A stretch of 64,000 nt of DNA from Sulfitobacter sp. EhC04 (GCF_001650875.1 NZ_LXYI01000008.1:62266-126265), one strand, 5' to 3'. Counted from the first letter of the stretch, positions 7,354 through 15,881 are shown. Notes: generated by a model not told the origin, from the letters alone. Made by a program: numbers and translations.

Positions 7354-8856
7354 ATGTTCGAAAACCTCAGCGAACGCCTCTCCGGCGTCTTTGACCGACT
7401 GACCAAACAGGGTTCACTGTCCGAAGAGGATGTGAAAACCGCCCTGCGCGAGGTCCGCGTCGCCCTGTTGGAAGCCGACGTGTCGCTGCCCGTGGCACGC
7501 GATTTCGTCAAGGCGGTACAGGATCAGGCCACCGGACAGGCCGTCACCAAATCAGTCACCCCCGGCCAGCAGGTCGTCAAGATCGTGCATGACGCGCTGA
7601 TCGACACCCTCAAGGGCGAGGGCGAGCCAGGCGCGCTCAAGATCGACAACCCGCCCGCGCCGATCCTGATGGTCGGCCTTCAGGGGGGCGGCAAGACAAC
7701 GACCACCGCGAAACTCGCCAAGCGCCTCAAGGAGCGCGACGGCAAGAAGGTCCTGATGGCCTCGCTTGACGTGAACCGCCCCGCGGCGATGGAACAGCTT
7801 GCCATCCTCGGCGTGCAGATCGGCGTCGACACATTGCCCATCGTCAAGGGCGAAGACCCCGTCGCCATCGCCAAACGCGCCAAGACGCAGGCGGGCCTGG
7901 GCGGCTATGACGTCTATATGCTCGACACGGCGGGCCGCCTGTCCATCGACGAAGAGCTGATGAGCCAGGTCGAGGTGGTGCGCAATGTCGCAAACCCGCG
8001 CGAAACCCTGCTGGTGGTCGACGGCCTGACCGGACAAGACGCCGTGCACACCGCCCAGAACTTTGACGACCGGATCGGCATCACCGGCGTGGTGCTGACG
8101 CGGATGGATGGCGACGGGCGCGGCGGCGCCGCCCTGTCGATGCGCGCCGTCACCGGCAAGCCGATCCGTTTCGTCGGTCTGGGCGAAAAGATGGACGCGC
8201 TGGAGACGTTTGAACCCGAGCGCATCGCGGGCCGCATCCTCGGCATGGGCGACATCGTCGCGCTGGTCGAGAAGGCACAGGAAACCATCGAGGCCGAACA
8301 GGCCGAGAAGATGATGAAGCGCATGGCCAAGGGTCAGTTCAACATGAACGACCTGAAGATGCAGCTGGAACAGATGATCAAGATGGGCGGCATGCAGGGC
8401 ATGATGGGCATGATGCCCGGCATGGGCAAAATGGCCAAACAGGTCGAAGACGCAGGCATGAACGACAAGGTTCTGAACCAGCAGATCGCGCTGATTCAGT
8501 CGATGACCAAGAAGGAACGCGCCAACCCCGCGCTGTTGCAGGCAAGCCGCAAGAAACGCATCGCCAAGGGCGCCGGCATGGAGGTTTCCGACCTCAACAA
8601 GCTGATGAAGATGCACCGTCAGATGTCCGACATGATGAAGAAGATGGGCAAGATGGGCAAAGGCGGGATGCTCAAGCAGGCCATGAAAGGCATGATGGGC
8701 AAGGGCGGCGCAGGCATGGACCCCAGCCAGATGGACCCCAAACAGCTTGAGGCCGCCGCAAAAGCGATGGGCGGCAAGCTGCCCGGCGGACTGGGCGGCA
8801 TGGGCGGTGGCATGGGCCTGCCCTCGGGCCTGAGTGGTTTTGGTAAGAAGAAGTGA
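7354..8856 (+). CDS. ffh: signal recognition particle protein Ffh (SRP54)
   Basis: GTPase of the signal recognition particle, which binds 4.5S RNA and targets nascent inner-membrane proteins to FtsY. The product is 500 aa. An N domain (about residues 1-85) is followed by a G domain with GLQGGGKTTTTAKLAKRL (P-loop), DTAGRLSIDEEL and TRMDGDGRGG. A Met-rich M domain follows, with runs such as KMGGMQGMMGMMPGMGKM. It ends in an unusually Gly/Met-rich tail of about 60 residues. The ATG at 7354 follows AAGGGG by eight bases; a TTG two codons earlier is less likely. The stop overlaps the GTG of the next gene, so ffh heads a tightly coupled operon. Confidence 0.97.
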   Translation: MFENLSERLSGVFDRLTKQGSLSEEDVKTALREVRVALLEADVSLPVARDFVKAVQDQATGQAVTKSVTPGQQVVKIVHDALIDTLKGEGEPGALKIDNPPAPILMVGLQGGGKTTTTAKLAKRLKERDGKKVLMASLDVNRPAAMEQLAILGVQIGVDTLPIVKGEDPVAIAKRAKTQAGLGGYDVYMLDTAGRLSIDEELMSQVEVVRNVANPRETLLVVDGLTGQDAVHTAQNFDDRIGITGVVLTRMDGDGRGGAALSMRAVTGKPIRFVGLGEKMDALETFEPERIAGRILGMGDIVALVEKAQETIEAEQAEKMMKRMAKGQFNMNDLKMQLEQMIKMGGMQGMMGMMPGMGKMAKQVEDAGMNDKVLNQQIALIQSMTKKERANPALLQASRKKRIAKGAGMEVSDLNKLMKMHRQMSDMMKKMGKMGKGGMLKQAMKGMMGKGGAGMDPSQMDPKQLEAAAKAMGGKLPGGLGGMGGGMGLPSGLSGFGKKK

Positions 8857-9386
8857 CTGTCGCCGTCCGAAATACCTGCGTTCTGGAAACGCACCGGCTG
8901 GCGTTGCGAGCGCCCAACCGCGCCGACCTTCCCGCGTACCGCGCGTTCTATGACGCATCCAAGGTGACGGTTGGCGGCTATCGCGGCAACCGCACCGATG
9001 CCGAAGTGGAGGCCATCGTTGAGCGCGATATCGCACATTGGCAGGCCAAGGGTTTCGGCATGTTCCTCATTCGCCGGAAAGGTGCCGACGATGTTCTGGG
9101 GGGCACCGGTATCTGCCATCCTGACGATTGGCCCTCTCACGAACTGACGTGGTGGCTGATGCCCGACGCCTGCGGCGACGGCATCGCAACAGAGGCGAGC
9201 CGCGCCGTGATCGACTGGGCCCATGATACGTTGGACTGGCCGCGCGTCGAAACCCACATGCGCGATGAAAATGGTCCCGCCCGCCGCCTGGCCGAACGCC
9301 TTGGTGGCCGCATCGACCGGCGCGAAACATTTCCTGACGGCGTCACACGCGACGTCTTTGTCCTGTCTGAGCGTGCTGCCCTATGA
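8853..9386 (+). CDS. GNAT-family N-acetyltransferase (RimJ/RimL type)
   Basis: Acetyl-CoA-dependent acyltransferase of 177 aa. It begins with the RimJ-like LETHRLALRAPNRADL and has the acetyl-CoA region near DACGDGIATEASRAVIDWA and NGPARRLAERLGG. The GTG start overlaps the ffh stop as GTGA, and the stop overlaps the next gene as ATGA, so translation is coupled on both sides. A second, different GNAT follows directly. RimJ/RimL relatives acetylate ribosomal protein N-termini, which fits this block of translation genes, but the substrate is not known. Confidence 0.85.
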   Translation: MTVAVRNTCVLETHRLALRAPNRADLPAYRAFYDASKVTVGGYRGNRTDAEVEAIVERDIAHWQAKGFGMFLIRRKGADDVLGGTGICHPDDWPSHELTWWLMPDACGDGIATEASRAVIDWAHDTLDWPRVETHMRDENGPARRLAERLGGRIDRRETFPDGVTRDVFVLSERAAL

Positions 9387-9913
9387 ACGCACTCATGGAA
9401 CATATCCCCGTGCTCGACACAGATCGGCTGATCCTGCGCGGCCCCGCAGAATCCGACTTCGAGCCGCTGGCAGAGTTCTTTGCCGACCCGGAACGCTCAA
9501 TCGGTTTCGGCGGCCCCATTCCGCGCGATCAGGCATGGCGCTGGTTTGCAGGCCTGATCGGCCACTGGCATCTGCGCGGCTACGGCTTCTGGACCGTGAC
9601 GGACAGGCACAGAGGTGACGCTCTTGGCATCTGCGGGATCTGGTTCCCCGAGGGATGGCCCGAACCCGAACTGGGCTGGGTCATGTTCAAATCCGCAGAG
9701 GGCAAGGGCATCGCCTTTGAAGCTGCAAAAGCCGTCCGGCGGCACGCATATGAGGTCATGGGATTTACCACCATGACCAGCAACATCGTGCCCGGCAACA
9801 CGCGGTCCATCGCGCTGGCCGAACGGCTGGGCGCTGTGCACGAACGGACATACCAAAACATCAACATGGGTACCGAATTGCTTTTCCGTCACCCAGCCCC
9901 GGAGGCCGCATGA
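9383..9913 (+). CDS. GNAT-family N-acetyltransferase
   Basis: Second acetyltransferase in the ffh operon, 176 aa. The opening DTDRLILRGPAESDFEPLAE is the standard RimJ-like start. The acetyl-CoA-binding part lies around residues 110-150 (AEGKGIAFEAAKAVRRHAYE; PGNTRSIALAERLGAVHE). It overlaps both neighbours by 4 bp (ATGA). It is clearly related to the preceding gene in fold but has diverged strongly, so it is probably an old duplication with a separate substrate. Confidence 0.85.
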   Translation: MNALMEHIPVLDTDRLILRGPAESDFEPLAEFFADPERSIGFGGPIPRDQAWRWFAGLIGHWHLRGYGFWTVTDRHRGDALGICGIWFPEGWPEPELGWVMFKSAEGKGIAFEAAKAVRRHAYEVMGFTTMTSNIVPGNTRSIALAERLGAVHERTYQNINMGTELLFRHPAPEAA

Positions 9914-10233
9914 ACAATCCTCAAGAGCGCGCCGCCGGCGGTGACACCGTTGAACGCGCCGCCGACATCCTCAAGGATCACCGCGCCAGCATCGACCGGC
10001 TTGACGCCATCCTTGTCTATACGCTGGGCGAGCGGTTCAAACACACTCAGGCTGTGGGGAAACTCAAAGCCGAACACGACCTTCCCCCGTCCGATCCGGA
10101 TCGCGAAGCGAACCAGATCGCGCGGCTTGAAGATTTGGCGAAAGAGGCCGACCTCGATCCCGAATTTGCCAAGAAGTTCCTGAACTTCATCATCGCTGAA
10201 GTCATTCAGCACCACAAAAGCCACCAATCGTAG
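9910..10233 (+). CDS. chorismate mutase (AroQ class)
   Basis: Converts chorismate to prephenate, the first step towards phenylalanine and tyrosine. The 107 aa single-domain protein is all helical and carries the AroQ pattern HRASIDRLDAILVYTLGERF (helix 1), KHTQAVGKLKAEHDLPPSDP (with the catalytic Lys) and a C-terminal helix FLNFIIAEVIQHH. This cytosolic monofunctional form is common before rpsP in Rhodobacterales. It overlaps the GNAT gene by ATGA and lies 48 bp before rpsP. Confidence 0.9.
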   Translation: MNNPQERAAGGDTVERAADILKDHRASIDRLDAILVYTLGERFKHTQAVGKLKAEHDLPPSDPDREANQIARLEDLAKEADLDPEFAKKFLNFIIAEVIQHHKSHQS

Positions 10234-10281
10234 GGTGCGCATTGACTGCGCACCTTCACTCAAAACAAAGGACTACACATC

Positions 10282-10686
10282 ATGGCCATGAAAATTCGTC
10301 TCGCCCGCGGCGGTTCCAAGAAACGCCCCTTCTACCGTATCGTAGCCGCCGACAGCCGCATGCCGCGCGACGGCCGCTTCATCGAAAAGCTGGGCACCTA
10401 CAACCCGCTGCTGCCCAAAGACAGCGAAGACCGCGTGCAGATGGACGTTGAGAAGGTCAAGGAATGGATCGCCAAGGGTGCCCAGCCGACCGACCGTGTC
10501 AAGCGCATGCTGGAAGCGGCGGGCGCACTGCCCAAGACCGAGCGTAACAACCCCAACAAAGGCACACCCGGCAAGAAGGCCACCGCCCGCGTCGAAGAGA
10601 AAGCCGCCAAGGCCGCTGCCGCCGCAGAAGCCGCCGCTGCCCCTGCCGAGGAAGCCCCGGCAGAAGAAGCAGCCGCAGAAGAATAA
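10282..10686 (+). CDS. rpsP: 30S ribosomal protein S16
   Basis: Small-subunit ribosomal protein needed for 30S assembly. The first 80 residues are canonical ([34 protein letters not shown]). The protein is 134 aa, longer than the usual 80-90, because of a low-complexity Ala/Glu/Lys tail (about residues 95-134), which is a known alphaproteobacterial variant. The frame begins MAMKIRL; the first ATG is at 10282 and a second two codons later. It heads the second part of the cluster, followed 15 bp later by bluB instead of the more usual rimM. Confidence 0.96.
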   Translation: MAMKIRLARGGSKKRPFYRIVAADSRMPRDGRFIEKLGTYNPLLPKDSEDRVQMDVEKVKEWIAKGAQPTDRVKRMLEAAGALPKTERNNPNKGTPGKKATARVEEKAAKAAAAAEAAAAPAEEAPAEEAAAEE

Positions 10687-10701
10687 GGCGTCATACCCGG
10701 C

Positions 10702-11331
10702 ATGGAACAGTTCTCAGACGATTTCCGTGCCGGGCTTGCCGACCTGATGCGATGGCGGCGCGATGTGCGCCGCTTTCGACGCGAACCTGTCGAGGCGGCG
10801 CTGCTGCAGCGCTGCCTTGATACCTTCAGCCTGGCACCGTCTGTCGGCCTGAGCGAGCCATGGCGCATTTGCCGCGTCACTTCCGACACGGCCCGCGCCC
10901 ATGCCATCGACAATTTCAAGACGGCCAATGCCGAGGCCCTGCAAGGCTATGACGGCGACAAGGCCGCGCTTTATGCCTCCCTCAAACTCTCCGGCATGGA
11001 AGACGCCCCTGAACATCTCGCGATCTTCTGTGACGATGCCACGCCCAAGGGGTCCGGCCTGGGGGCCGCCAGCATGCCGGAAATGCGCCGCTATTCCGTT
11101 GTCAGTGCAATCACCATGATGTGGCTCACCGCGCGCAGCCTCGGCCTGGGCATTGGTTGGGTCTCAATCCTTGACCCGGCGCGTCTCAACCGCGATCTTG
11201 AAATTCCGGCAGACTGGTCACTGGTCGGCTATCTGTGCCTGGGCTGGCCCGAGCAAGACAGCCTGACGCCGGAACTGGAAACCAAGGGCTGGGAAACCCG
11301 CGCCGCCACCCTGCATATCGAGGACCGTTGA
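10702..11331 (+). CDS. bluB: 5,6-dimethylbenzimidazole synthase BluB
   Basis: Flavin-destructase that cleaves FMNH2 with oxygen to make 5,6-dimethylbenzimidazole, the lower ligand of cobalamin. The 209 aa protein has the nitroreductase fold, with MRWRRDVRRFRREP near the N-terminus, SVGLSEPWRICRV, and the late block MPEMRRYSVVSAITMMWLTA then SLGLGIGWVSILDP that distinguishes BluB from ordinary nitroreductases. It lies in a translation operon and not with cobalamin genes. The stop overlaps the next small gene as TGATG. Confidence 0.93.
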   Translation: MEQFSDDFRAGLADLMRWRRDVRRFRREPVEAALLQRCLDTFSLAPSVGLSEPWRICRVTSDTARAHAIDNFKTANAEALQGYDGDKAALYASLKLSGMEDAPEHLAIFCDDATPKGSGLGAASMPEMRRYSVVSAITMMWLTARSLGLGIGWVSILDPARLNRDLEIPADWSLVGYLCLGWPEQDSLTPELETKGWETRAATLHIEDR

Positions 11332-11480
11332 TGTTTCGCCTGATCACCATTGTCATCACACTCGCCATCGGTTTCAGCATCGGGGTCAGCTATGATCGCT
11401 GGCAGATGCGCAAGGAATGTGCCGCTGGCGAAGGCGGCTGGACCGGCACCATTTGCGTCAATTCGGAGTTGCTGCAATGA
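11331..11480 (+). CDS. 49 aa single-pass membrane protein
   Basis: Small gene placed between bluB and rimM with overlaps on both sides (TGATG before it, ATGA after it). The product begins [20 protein letters not shown], one hydrophobic segment, followed by a short soluble part [20 protein letters not shown] containing two Cys residues. It is too regular in its coupling to be a chance frame. I know no family for it. It may be a small membrane-anchored protein with a periplasmic Cys pair. Confidence 0.7.
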   Translation: MFRLITIVITLAIGFSIGVSYDRWQMRKECAAGEGGWTGTICVNSELLQ

Positions 11481-11995
11481 CGGACATGATCTGTGTCGGG
11501 GCCATTGCGGGCGCTTACGGCGTGCGCGGCGAACTGCGCGTCAAAAGCTATTGCGCGGTGCCGGAAGACATCGAGACCTACAGCCCGCTCTGGTCCGAGG
11601 ACCGCAGCCGCCAGTTCGCGCTGGCCATCCTGCGCCCGATCAAGAACGGCTTTGCCGCCCGCATACCGCAGGTCGCCACCAAGGAAGAAGCCGACGCCCT
11701 GCGTGGCACGGCGCTTTATGCCGAACGGGACCAACTGCCCGGCCTGCCGGATGATGAATTCTATCACGCCGACCTGATCGGGCTGGACGTCTATGACACC
11801 GGCGGCGTGTTGCTGGGCCGGGTCAAGACGGTTCAGAACCACGGGGCCGACGACCTGCTGGAGCTGCAACTTGCAGGCAATTCCGCGACCACGTTCCTGC
11901 CCTTCACCAAAGCGGCAGTGCCCACGGTGGACCTGGCCGCCCGACGCATCGTGGCCGACCCGCCGGAGGGCATCCTGCCCGACGCGCACGACTGA
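11477..11995 (+). CDS. rimM: ribosome maturation factor RimM
   Basis: Assists maturation of the 30S head and binds S19. The 172 aa protein has the N-terminal RimM barrel ([40 protein letters not shown]) and a C-terminal PRC barrel ([36 protein letters not shown]). The ATG at 11477 overlaps the stop of the small membrane gene. Usual order is rpsP-rimM-trmD; here bluB and a small gene precede it and a sulfotransferase-like gene follows. Confidence 0.95.
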   Translation: MTDMICVGAIAGAYGVRGELRVKSYCAVPEDIETYSPLWSEDRSRQFALAILRPIKNGFAARIPQVATKEEADALRGTALYAERDQLPGLPDDEFYHADLIGLDVYDTGGVLLGRVKTVQNHGADDLLELQLAGNSATTFLPFTKAAVPTVDLAARRIVADPPEGILPDAHD

Positions 11996-12783
11996 TGCCG
12001 CGCCGGATCATCCTCCACGCGGGTTTTCACAAGACCGGCACAACCTCGATCCAGGCAACGTTGCGGGAGAACCGGGCGGCGCTGAAAAAACACGTCGCCC
12101 TGCGCCTGCGCTGGCACATGAAAGACCTGGTCGCCGCCACACGGGGCTATTCGACCTGGCGCGATCCGCTGACCCTGATCAAGGTGCAGGACCGTTTTAC
12201 CACGCTAATGGACGAGCTGCCCGGCATGCCGCGTCGCACGCTGATCATCTCTGCCGAAGAGCTTTCCGGCCATCTGCCCGGACGCGGCGCGCTGGAGGAT
12301 TATTCCGCCGCACCGGTCCTGCTCTATGCCTTCTGGGAAATCGCCCGCGCGCGTTACCCCGAGGCCGAGATCATGATCTATCTGTCCACCCGCGCGCCAG
12401 ACCCCTGGTTGGCATCGGCCTATGCCGAACACGTCAAAGCCTCCAACATGACCCTGGATTTCGGGGATTTCGCGGCACGTTACCAAGGTGCCTCGGACCT
12501 TGACGGCATGGTCGGTGAGATCGCCAGCCGTGTGCCCGTACCAGTACATCACCGCGCGCTGGAAAGTTGCACCGATCTGCCGCTTGGCCCCGCCGACCCG
12601 CTGCTGGACCTCTGCGATCTGCCGCTGAGCCTGCGTGCCGAACTGACAGCCGTGCCTCCGGCGAACACCCGGCTGGGCGACGACGTGCTGCAAGCCATGT
12701 TGCAGGCCAACCGCACGCATGAAAGCTCAGAGGCGCGCAATGCCGCCAAGGCACATATCCTGAAAGAGGCACAGCCGCGATGA
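11995..12783 (+). CDS. P-loop sulfotransferase-like protein
   Basis: Protein of 262 aa with an N-terminal P-loop of sulfotransferase type (ILHAGFHKTGTTSIQATLRE), the usual PAPS 5'-phosphate loop, and a later conserved segment TLIISAEELSG. Middle and C-terminal parts are weakly conserved. The family is widespread in Rhodobacteraceae, and the acceptor is unknown. It sits between rimM and trmD with a 1 bp overlap on the left (TGATG) and an ATGA overlap on the right, so it is locked into the ribosome-maturation operon. No metal or transmembrane segment is seen. Confidence 0.7.
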   Translation: MPRRIILHAGFHKTGTTSIQATLRENRAALKKHVALRLRWHMKDLVAATRGYSTWRDPLTLIKVQDRFTTLMDELPGMPRRTLIISAEELSGHLPGRGALEDYSAAPVLLYAFWEIARARYPEAEIMIYLSTRAPDPWLASAYAEHVKASNMTLDFGDFAARYQGASDLDGMVGEIASRVPVPVHHRALESCTDLPLGPADPLLDLCDLPLSLRAELTAVPPANTRLGDDVLQAMLQANRTHESSEARNAAKAHILKEAQPR

Positions 12784-13565
12784 AACCGCCCCGGTCCCAT
12801 GGCCGCCAATCCGTCCGCGCCACGCTGAAGCCACGCGAGCTGATGCAGGACGTGCCCGATTACGCCGATGTCTGGCAAGCCAGGATCATCACCCTGTTTC
12901 CCGAACTTTTCCCCGGCGTGCTGGGGGCCAGCCTGACCGGCAAGGCCCTGAACGACGGGCTGTGGCAATTGCATACCCATGATCTGCGGGCACATGGCAT
13001 CGGCAAGCACCGGAATGTGGATGACACCCCGGCGGGCGGCGGTGCAGGCATGGTGCTGCGCGCCGATGTCGTCGGCCCCGCGATTGAAGAGGCGCAGTCA
13101 CACGCAAGAGGGCGCTGGCCGATCCTCTACATGTCGCCACGCGGCAGGCCCTTTACCCAGTCCATGGCCCGCGATCTGGCCACCTGTACTGGCGTCACCA
13201 TGCTGTGCGGCCGGTTCGAAGGCGTGGATGAACGTGTGCTGGCACATTACAACGTTACCGAGGTTTCGTTGGGCGATTTTGTGATGACCGGGGGCGAACT
13301 GGCCGCACAGGCGATGATCGACGCCACGGTGCGCCTGCTGCCCGGCGTGCTGGGCAATGCCGAAAGCACGGTCGAGGAAAGCCACTCCAGCGGGTTGCTG
13401 GAACATCCGCAATACACCCGCCCCGCCACCTGGGAAGGGCATGACATTCCTTCGGTGCTGATGTCGGGAAATCACGGTGAAATCGCAAAATGGCGGCAGG
13501 CGCAGGCGCAGGAATTGACCCAGACGCGCCGCCCGGATCTTTGGGCGCGGTATAAGAAGCCTTAG
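12780..13565 (+). CDS. trmD: tRNA (guanine-N1)-methyltransferase TrmD
   Basis: Makes m1G37 next to the anticodon, which prevents +1 frameshifts. The 261 aa protein has the SPOUT trefoil knot with DDTPAGGGAGMVLRADVV, LCGRFEGVDERVL and SLGDFVMTGGELAAQAMIDA. A 35-residue N-terminal extension precedes ARIITLFPELFPGVLG, as in other Rhodobacterales. It is the last gene of the + strand block. In most bacteria rplS follows trmD; here a MITE-like element and the oppositely oriented mipZ-rpmE-rplS follow. Confidence 0.95.
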   Translation: MKPPRSHGRQSVRATLKPRELMQDVPDYADVWQARIITLFPELFPGVLGASLTGKALNDGLWQLHTHDLRAHGIGKHRNVDDTPAGGGAGMVLRADVVGPAIEEAQSHARGRWPILYMSPRGRPFTQSMARDLATCTGVTMLCGRFEGVDERVLAHYNVTEVSLGDFVMTGGELAAQAMIDATVRLLPGVLGNAESTVEESHSSGLLEHPQYTRPATWEGHDIPSVLMSGNHGEIAKWRQAQAQELTQTRRPDLWARYKKP

Positions 13566-13575
13566 GGTCAGGCCT

Positions 13576-13948
13576 CTAGGGCCTGTGGACATTCATTGTC
13601 GACCACCCGCGCGAGTCGGATTTTGCCGCTGGCGCCCTGATGTGAGCGCAGCAATGTGATCATTGGAAGCGAACATCCGAGATGGCAGAGGCAAAATCCG
13701 CCGCGCCCCGCAGGGGTTTCGCCAAAATTGCCCATTTCTGTGTTACAGCGTCCCGCCTTTATTTTAAGGAAAATCACTTCGCCAATGTCCCGAGAGCGCG
13801 CAGCGCGGCAGGGTATTGGCGCTTCAATTTCAAGGCGGGGCGCGCAAAGAGAGCTTGAAATAGCTGGCTATTCCTGCGCTCTCTTGCCTGGAACTGAGCA
13901 ATTTTGGGCAGAAACGGGTGGTCGAAGTTGAATGTCCACAGGCCCTAG
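13576..13948. mobile_element. 365 bp MITE-like element with CTAG target duplication
   Basis: The element spans 13580-13944 and is flanked by CTAG at 13576-13579 and 13945-13948. Its ends form a terminal inverted repeat of about 33 bp starting GGCCTGTGGACATTCA, with a few mismatches. There is no transposase frame. A 4 bp CTAG duplication is the pattern of IS5-group elements (YTAR targets), so an IS5-type transposase probably moved it. The right-hand CTAG supplies the mipZ stop codon. Inside lie one full copy of the 96 bp palindromic repeat (13748-13843) and a hairpin with TTGAAATAG / CTATTCCTG. Confidence 0.75.
13748..13843 (+). repeat. 96 bp palindromic repeat, copy 1
   Basis: Begins GCGTCCCGCC and ends GGCGGGGCGC. 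These ends form an imperfect inverted repeat. Inside, GCCAAT and ATTGGC flank CCCGAGAGCGCGCAGCGCGG. Same length and mostly the same sequence as the copies at 18999 and 47037. This copy is nested in the 365 bp element between convergent trmD and mipZ. Confidence 0.85.
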
Positions 13949-14754
13949 AAGTCCGCGTTGACGCCCGGCAATTTCAGCGCCTTGATCAGGTCGCGCAGCT
14001 CTTGCCGCGCCGCGACGTTGGATATGTTCAACTGCTTGACCCCGATGTCCTTGAGATCCAGCAAGGTCAGACCGCGCGGGAACAATTCGCGAAAGATCAC
14101 CCGTTCATTGAAACCGGGGGCCACGCGGAACCCGATGCGCTTGGCCAGGTTGGCCACCGCGCGCTCCATCTTCTCCTTGTTGACCATGCGCTGCGCACCC
14201 AGCCGGTTGCGCACCACAACCCAGTCGATCGGGGCCAACCCGGCCTGCGCGCGCAACTGACGCGCGTTCCATACCATTTCGGAATAGACCGACGGCCCGG
14301 TGATCTTGTCGCCGCTGGCATCGGTATGGGCCAGCAGGTCAAAGTCGATGAAACTGTCGTTCAGCGGCGTGATCAGCGTATCGGCCAGCGAATGGGCAAC
14401 CTGGCTGAGACGCGTGTGCGATCCGGGGCAGTCAATCAAGATGAAATCGCTGTCCGGCTCCATTGCCGCGACAGCCGCGCTCAGCCGGTGGTCATACATG
14501 TTTTCGCCGGGCCGCAACGCACCGGCCTCGATCTCGGGCAGTTCGTGCAGGGCCGGGCTGGGCAGGTTAAGCTCTGCCTGCTTGAGGAACGCAACACGGT
14601 TCTCGACGTAGCGGCCAAAGGTCCGCTGCCGCAGGTCGAGGTCCAGCCCGCTGACCTTGTGCCCCATTCGGACCAGCGCGGTGGCCACATGCATCGACAC
14701 GGTTGATTTACCCGCGCCGCCCTTCTCGTTTCCGACAACGATGATATGCGCCAT
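13945..14754 (-). CDS. mipZ: MipZ-type division-plane positioning ATPase
   Basis: ParA/MinD-superfamily ATPase of 269 aa that forms a gradient from the ParB-bound origin regions and blocks FtsZ assembly there. The deviant Walker A is GNEKGGAGKSTVSMHVATAL (about residues 7-26). The switch region is DLDLRQRTFGRYVENR, a MipZ hallmark, and Walker B is FILIDCPG. The ATG at 14754 follows AGAAGGGCAG; a longer frame adds seven codons without support. The TAG stop is the first three bases of the CTAG duplicated by the MITE insertion, so the gene survived the insertion intact. Confidence 0.92.
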   Translation of the reverse strand: MAHIIVVGNEKGGAGKSTVSMHVATALVRMGHKVSGLDLDLRQRTFGRYVENRVAFLKQAELNLPSPALHELPEIEAGALRPGENMYDHRLSAAVAAMEPDSDFILIDCPGSHTRLSQVAHSLADTLITPLNDSFIDFDLLAHTDASGDKITGPSVYSEMVWNARQLRAQAGLAPIDWVVVRNRLGAQRMVNKEKMERAVANLAKRIGFRVAPGFNERVIFRELFPRGLTLLDLKDIGVKQLNISNVAARQELRDLIKALKLPGVNADF

Positions 14755-14907
14755 GCTACTGCCCTTCTGCCACACCTGCCTTTGTTACGCAGGTTATTGT
14801 TGTGCGACACTATATGTGGGGTATGCCGCTTTGGGAAGTGCTGGCAACTGTTCGGGGCAAACTTCTCTTTGGCGATGGCGCATCATTCCACGCTGTGCCG
14901 CGCAAGG

Positions 14908-14938
14908 AAAAGGCGCGCCCGGTGAGGGACGCGCCTTT
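14908..14938 (-). terminator. terminator after rpmE
   Basis: On the minus strand, AAAGGCGCG pairs with CGCGCCTTT across a 13-base loop and is followed by TCC. It lies 24 bp past the rpmE stop and probably ends the rplS-rpmE transcript. Confidence 0.65.
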
Positions 14939-14961
14939 GACCATTGTACCGTCGGCTTGGT

Positions 14962-15183
14962 TTAGAAACCCAGACCGGCGTATTTGTTCTTGAACTTCGA
15001 CACGCGGCCACCGGTATCCATCAGACGGCTGGTGCCGCCGGTCCATGCCGGGTGGACGGAAGGGTCGATGTCCAGCGACAACTGGTCGCCTTCCTTGCCC
15101 CATGTCGATTTCATTTCCACCACGGTGCCGTCGGTCATCTTGACGTTGATGGTGTGGTATTCGGGATGTGTTTCGGCTTTCAT
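14962..15183 (-). CDS. rpmE: 50S ribosomal protein L31
   Basis: Large-subunit protein of 73 aa at the central protuberance, bridging to the 30S head. It begins [20 protein letters not shown] and has the conserved [20 protein letters not shown]. It lacks the zinc-binding Cys set (no CxxC), so it is a Cys-negative variant as expected in this group. It lies 11 bp after rplS on the minus strand, so the two are co-transcribed, and a terminator hairpin follows. Confidence 0.95.
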   Translation of the reverse strand: MKAETHPEYHTINVKMTDGTVVEMKSTWGKEGDQLSLDIDPSVHPAWTGGTSRLMDTGGRVSKFKNKYAGLGF

Positions 15184-15194
15184 GACCGCTCTCC

Positions 15195-15578
15195 TTACGC
15201 TTCGGCGCCAGATTTGGGCTTGTAATGCGCGTTCTCGACGATCCGCGCGGATTTGCCACGACGGGCGCGCAGATAGTAAAGTTTTGCGCGACGCACGCGA
15301 CCGCGGCGGACCACGGTGATGCTGTCGATGTTGGTGGAATGCAGCGGGAACACACGTTCCACGCCTTCACCAAAGCTGATCTTGCGCACGGTGAAGGACC
15401 CGGCGATGCCGTGGCCGTTGTTGCGTGCAATGCAGACGCCTTCGTAGTTCTGGACACGGGTGCGCGTGCCTTCGGTAACCTTGAAGCCGACGCGGATGGT
15501 GTCACCGGCGCGAAAATCGGGGATTTCCTTGCCCAGTTCGGCGATTTGTTCCGCCTCTAGTTGTGCGATCAGGTCCAT
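15195..15578 (-). CDS. rplS: 50S ribosomal protein L19
   Basis: Large-subunit protein of 127 aa at the subunit interface. Family segments: [40 protein letters not shown] and [20 protein letters not shown]. The ATG at 15578 follows AGGAGAA. A small hairpin (TCGTGG / CCACGA, 15601-15616) lies just before the ribosome site, and a short possible leader frame lies further upstream. It points away from trmD, unlike the usual trmD-rplS order. Confidence 0.96.
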   Translation of the reverse strand: MDLIAQLEAEQIAELGKEIPDFRAGDTIRVGFKVTEGTRTRVQNYEGVCIARNNGHGIAGSFTVRKISFGEGVERVFPLHSTNIDSITVVRRGRVRRAKLYYLRARRGKSARIVENAHYKPKSGAEA

Positions 15579-15881
15579 ATGACCATTCTCCTAAATGTGC
15601 TCGTGGTATGCCACGAAGTTGATTGTCCGATCCAAGAGCTTCGGTCTGTCTGTCAGGTCTGCACCGCGATCCCGTCAAGGGGGTGGCCCACCGGAGGTAA
15701 CATCGTCTTTCCTTGTCGCTTGCGCATAACGCAAAGCACCGGAGCCGCAGAGACGCGATTCCGGATGGGCGGGGTATAGGGGGGATCACCACAGGGATCA
15801 AGGGGGATGGTGAGCCATCGCGCCACCTTGCGAAGGCTTGGCGATATGTCCGGTTCAGGCGTCCTGAGTGCACTTGTGGCG
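15579..15881 (-). promoter_or_regulatory. rplS 5' leader with hairpin and possible 16-codon leader frame
   Basis: A 303 bp gap with no confident gene. On the minus strand there is a perfect hairpin TCGTGG-CATA-CCACGA (15601-15616) next to the rplS ribosome site. Further up is a 16-codon frame MLPPVGHPLDGIAVQT preceded by AAGGAAAG. Ribosomal-protein leaders often carry such elements for autoregulation, but this one matches no leader I know. Confidence 0.35.

Noticed and set aside
7552-9036. 494-codon minus-strand frame over ffh
   Set aside because: His-, Ala- and Leu-rich antisense shadow of the Ffh codons, no domain and no start signal.
10687-10701. Cobalamin riboswitch before bluB
   Set aside because: Only 15 bp separate rpsP and bluB, too short for a riboswitch.
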